A program made the translations under genes and the position numbers. The notes under the pieces were generated by a model. It was not told where the DNA came from, did not search any database, and saw only the letters and a list, made by a program, of their open reading frames with translations. DNA of 64,000 nt, from assembly GCA_004297165.1 (NCBI GenBank), contig SCUJ01000006.1, positions 1,712,045 to 1,776,044 of the forward strand, given 5' to 3'. This DNA is from Gammaproteobacteria bacterium (GTDB lineage: Bacteria; Pseudomonadota; Gammaproteobacteria; Eutrophobiales; Eutrophobiaceae). Positions 61,408 to 64,000 of the stretch are shown in pieces (positions within the stretch are counted from its first letter, which is position 1; each line of letters opens with the position of its first letter).

Positions 61408-61632
61408 CTAAGCATGTGATTGGCGGTAATCAGCTATGATTGTCGCCATTCGGTCCTTCAACAGGAGTTTCTCTTTCTTAAGAAATCCAAGTTGCTTATC
61501 ATCTGCCGGGGTAAACCCATGGTTGATTTCATCGACTTGATTTTTTAGTTCTTCATGTTTCATGTAAAGCCGTCTAAATGCGTCGTCGTTATTTAAAAGA
61601 GATGTGACTATTTCCCGATCGTACTCAAACAT
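61408..61632 (-). CDS. YdcH/DUF465 family small protein
   Basis: A 74-residue helical-hairpin protein of the YdcH (DUF465) family, of unknown function. FRRLYMKHEELKNQVDEI and DKQLGFLKKEKLLLKDRMATIIADYR match the two-helix pattern with the conserved Leu-Lys-Lys-x-Lys-Leu motif. Preceded by a strong GGAGG ribosome site. Convergent with the FHA gene. Confidence 0.9.
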   Translation of the reverse strand: MFEYDREIVTSLLNNDDAFRRLYMKHEELKNQVDEINHGFTPADDKQLGFLKKEKLLLKDRMATIIADYRQSHA

Positions 61633-61872
61633 AGCACCTCCTTCGTCTTATCTGGACACGGATTGTTAAGATGTAACTTAGAATGTTTTTACAGTAACAG
61701 TGCGTATTCGACATAGTTAAAGTTAGTTCATATTTTTGGTTGCTACAAGTTCTTAATGCACAAAAACACCAAATGGATATATTCCCGGCACATGTCAAAA
61801 ATAACCTGAACTAACAATATATTGCATTACGCTTTGACTTACATATCGAGAACCCAGGGGGTGTCTTGTCCA

Positions 61873-62733
61873 ATGAATCCGATACTGAAAAATCTTATAG
61901 ATGTTTTGACGCTTGAACGGTTGGAGGAAAATCTTTTCAGGGGGATAAATCATGACTTCGGCACCCACCGCGTCTATGGGGGGCAGGTATTGGGCCAGGC
62001 TATCAAGGCCGCACAATATACAGTCCAAAATGTTTCAGTACACTCGTTACATGCCTACTTCTTAAGGATGGGAGATCTAAAGGCCCCGATCATCTATGAA
62101 GTGGACCGTTCGCGTGACGGGAAAAGTTTCTTCGCAAGACGGGTCGTCGCCATACAACACGGGCGGCCGATATTTACCCTGGCCGCGTCCTTCCAGAAGT
62201 CGGAAGATGGCCTGGAATATCAGGAACAAATACCTGAAGTCCCCTCTCCACAGGCGACTGCCGACATTAATACTTATCTGGAATCAATACTGAGTCAGTC
62301 TCCGGAAAAATATCGTCTCAATCGTAATATCTATTCGCCATTCGAGTTACGGCCGGTAGAACCGTTGGATGTCGATGTTCCGCATATCCGCGAACCCCGA
62401 CGCCATCTTTGGATCAGGACCTTGGACAAGCTGCCTGACGAGGTCGATCTGCATCGTTCCATTCTCGCTTACATCTCCGATTTCAGCCTGTTGGATACCA
62501 ACCTCCTGCCACATGGTTTGCATATCCTTGATCCCCACGTACAGGTTGCGAGTATCGACCACGCCATGTGGTTTCATCGTGAATTTCGTATTGACGATTG
62601 GCTGCTTTATACCTGTGAGGGTGTCTCTGCCTCCGGCGCGAGGGGTTTGGCCAGAGGGCGTTTTTTCAACACCGATGGATGTCTGGTCGCATCCACCATG
62701 CAGGAAGGACTTATTCGGGTTTTAAAGAAATAG
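61873..62733 (+). CDS. tesB: Acyl-CoA thioesterase II
   Basis: A 286-residue thioesterase with two hotdog folds. N-terminal hotdog: LFRGINHDFGTHRVYGGQVLGQAIKAAQ; SVHSLHAYFLRMGDLKAPIIYEVDRSRDGKSFFARRV; C-terminal catalytic Asp in SIDHAMWFH. It hydrolyses medium- to long-chain acyl-CoA. ATG 61873 (MNPILKNL) is preferred to an earlier start. Converges with the ETF oxidoreductase gene, 21 bp apart. Upstream 240 bp are AT-rich with no gene. Confidence 0.95.
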   Translation: MNPILKNLIDVLTLERLEENLFRGINHDFGTHRVYGGQVLGQAIKAAQYTVQNVSVHSLHAYFLRMGDLKAPIIYEVDRSRDGKSFFARRVVAIQHGRPIFTLAASFQKSEDGLEYQEQIPEVPSPQATADINTYLESILSQSPEKYRLNRNIYSPFELRPVEPLDVDVPHIREPRRHLWIRTLDKLPDEVDLHRSILAYISDFSLLDTNLLPHGLHILDPHVQVASIDHAMWFHREFRIDDWLLYTCEGVSASGARGLARGRFFNTDGCLVASTMQEGLIRVLKK

Positions 62734-62754
62734 GGAATCCGCAGAAATAATATG

Positions 62755-64000
62755 CTACATATTCGGGTAATTCGGCCCACCACCGCCTTCCGGACAAATC
62801 CACATGATGTTCTGGGTCGGGTCTTTGATGTCGCAGGTCTTGCAGTGCACACAATTCTGGGCATTGATTTGGTATGACTGCCGACCCTCCTGTTCCACCA
62901 ACTCATATACCCCGGCAGGACAGTAATACTGTTCAGGATAGCCAAACTTTTCGAGATTGATTGTGATGGGGACATCCTTGTTCTTTAAAGTCAGATGACA
63001 CGGCTGGTCTTCTTCATGATTGGTATTCGAAATGAACACAGAGGACAGCCTGTCGAAACTCAATATGCCGTCCGGCTTCGGATATTCTAACTTCCGGCAA
63101 TCGCTTGCGGGTTTGAGGGCGGCGTGATCCTGGTTCTTGTCATGCAAGGTATACGGCAACTTACCTTTAAAAAACACCTGATCAAGATAGTTAAAAGCAC
63201 TACCCATTAACAAACCGAATTTATGTAGTGCCGGGCCATAATTTCTCACCCGGTAAAGTTCGTCATAAAGCCAGGATTCGCGAATATTATTCGCATACCC
63301 AATGAGGTCATTACCCCCAGGGTCGCCATTTGTCAATGCCTCGAAGAGGGTCTCCGCCGCAATCATCCCGGATTTAATGGCCGTATGAGTTCCCTTAATT
63401 TTGGCAAAATTCAACGTGCCCGCTTCACATCCGGCCAGTAATGCGCCCGGCATGGACATCCGTGGCAACGAGTTCACCCCCCCCTTGGCAATCGCTCTTG
63501 CGCCGTAAGAGACGCGTCTTCCATCTTTAAGCACCCTCGCTATCAGCGGATGATGTTTGAGTCGCTGGAACTCCGAGAATGGACTTAAGTAGGGGTTTGA
63601 GTAATCGAGATTAACCGACAGGCCGACAACGACCTGGTTATTTTCCAGGTGATACAGGAAAAACCCATGGGTGACGCCCGCGCCAATCGGCCAACCGACG
63701 CCATGCACCACCAATCCTTGCTCGTGCACACCGGGTTTTACATCCCATAATTCCTTGAGTCCGATACTGTAGTGCTGCGGATCGGCGTCCCTAGCCAAGT
63801 TAAAGTTATCGATTAACTGTCTGCCAAGATGGCCTCTGCAACCCTCCGCAAAAACTGTATATTTGGCCCGCAACTCCATGCCAGGTGTGTAGGTTTCCTT
63901 CTCATTTCCAGCGACATCGATACCCATATCGCCGGTGGCAATACCTGCGACACTGCCATTCTCTTTGAATAGAACCTCGTTGGCTGCAAATCCAGGGAAA
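62755..64000 (-). CDS. etfD: Electron transfer flavoprotein-ubiquinone oxidoreductase, C-terminal part
   Basis: About 415 residues of a protein of about 550. It takes electrons from ETF and passes them to ubiquinone. The visible N-terminal end begins FPGFAANEVLFKENG; GMELRAKYTVFAEGCRGHLGRQLI belongs to the FAD domain, and the C-terminus has one 4Fe-4S cluster site (CVHCKTCDIKDPTQNIMWICPEG). The reading frame runs off the right edge, so the start is missing. It complements beta-oxidation genes in the window (thiolase, dehydrogenase, tesB). Confidence 0.95.
   Translation of the reverse strand, partial: FPGFAANEVLFKENGSVAGIATGDMGIDVAGNEKETYTPGMELRAKYTVFAEGCRGHLGRQLIDNFNLARDADPQHYSIGLKELWDVKPGVHEQGLVVHGVGWPIGAGVTHGFFLYHLENNQVVVGLSVNLDYSNPYLSPFSEFQRLKHHPLIARVLKDGRRVSYGARAIAKGGVNSLPRMSMPGALLAGCEAGTLNFAKIKGTHTAIKSGMIAAETLFEALTNGDPGGNDLIGYANNIRESWLYDELYRVRNYGPALHKFGLLMGSAFNYLDQVFFKGKLPYTLHDKNQDHAALKPASDCRKLEYPKPDGILSFDRLSSVFISNTNHEEDQPCHLTLKNKDVPITINLEKFGYPEQYYCPAGVYELVEQEGRQSYQINAQNCVHCKTCDIKDPTQNIMWICPEGGGGPNYPNM

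Overview
The window reads as a continuous piece of a Gammaproteobacterial chromosome, GC-rich over most of its length. The support is the gene orders lptD-surA-pdxA-rsmA, gmk-rpoZ-spoT-ridA-recG and birA-coaX-SPOR, together with a Q-dependent ETF oxidoreductase, ubiK/ubiA and an Rnf complex. I cannot name the species. No rRNA, tRNA, CRISPR array, phage or complete insertion sequence was seen.

Layout. 1-3.6 kb: end of an rnf operon (rnfB partial, rnfC, rnfD, rnfG) followed by yhbY, with no rnfE next to them. 3.6-5.9 kb (minus): an overlapping four-gene operon of an ECF-like sigma factor that apparently starts at CTG, a DUF3619-like membrane protein, a small exported protein and a DUF3106 protein, preceded by an exported coiled-coil repeat protein. 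6.0-11 kb: a thiolase and a 3-hydroxyacyl-CoA dehydrogenase diverge from an IclR regulator and a CaiB/BaiF CoA-transferase, forming a small catabolic island. 11.1-13.8 kb: pyruvate phosphate dikinase. 13.8-17.5 kb: accessory genes, including an exported VOC protein, a membrane-protein gene flanked by 13-bp inverted integron-like core sites, a lipoprotein, a TIGR04076-like protein with an SDR, and a 109-bp MITE-like element with TTAG duplications. 17.5-21.8 kb (minus): a YtrA-type GntR regulator with two ABC systems, under a promoter whose -10 sits inside a perfect palindrome. 21.9-26.8 kb: an aldo/keto reductase, then DUF3604, HupE/UreJ-like and parvulin-like genes. 26.9-33.4 kb: envelope biogenesis and housekeeping (lptD, surA, pdxA, rsmA, aroE).

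33.4-39.9 kb (minus): an ammonium locus with two Amt transporters, three P-II proteins, an outer-membrane TorF-type porin and a double-cNMP-domain rhodanese. Two sigma-54 promoter matches, each with an upstream NtrC-like box, suggest nitrogen control of two transcription units. 40.0-51.9 kb: ubiK, comM-like, rdgB, rph, yicC, gmk, rpoZ, spoT, ridA, recG, ubiA and an exported M14 peptidase. 51.9-57.0 kb (minus): a Cds6-type L,D-transpeptidase and a TPR protein that share a C-terminal domain, then SPOR, coaX and birA. 57.0-61.6 kb: a vWA-TM-FHA protein, a predicted lipoprotein aminopeptidase, a cytosolic FHA protein and a YdcH-like protein, in visibly more AT-rich DNA. The window ends with tesB and the C-terminal part of ETF-ubiquinone oxidoreductase.

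No single feature is a proven new system. The best candidates are the DUF3604/HupE/parvulin trio, the duplicated nitrogen-regulated ammonium locus with its own porin, the sigma/DUF3619/DUF3106 operon, and the self-regulated YtrA/ABC operon.
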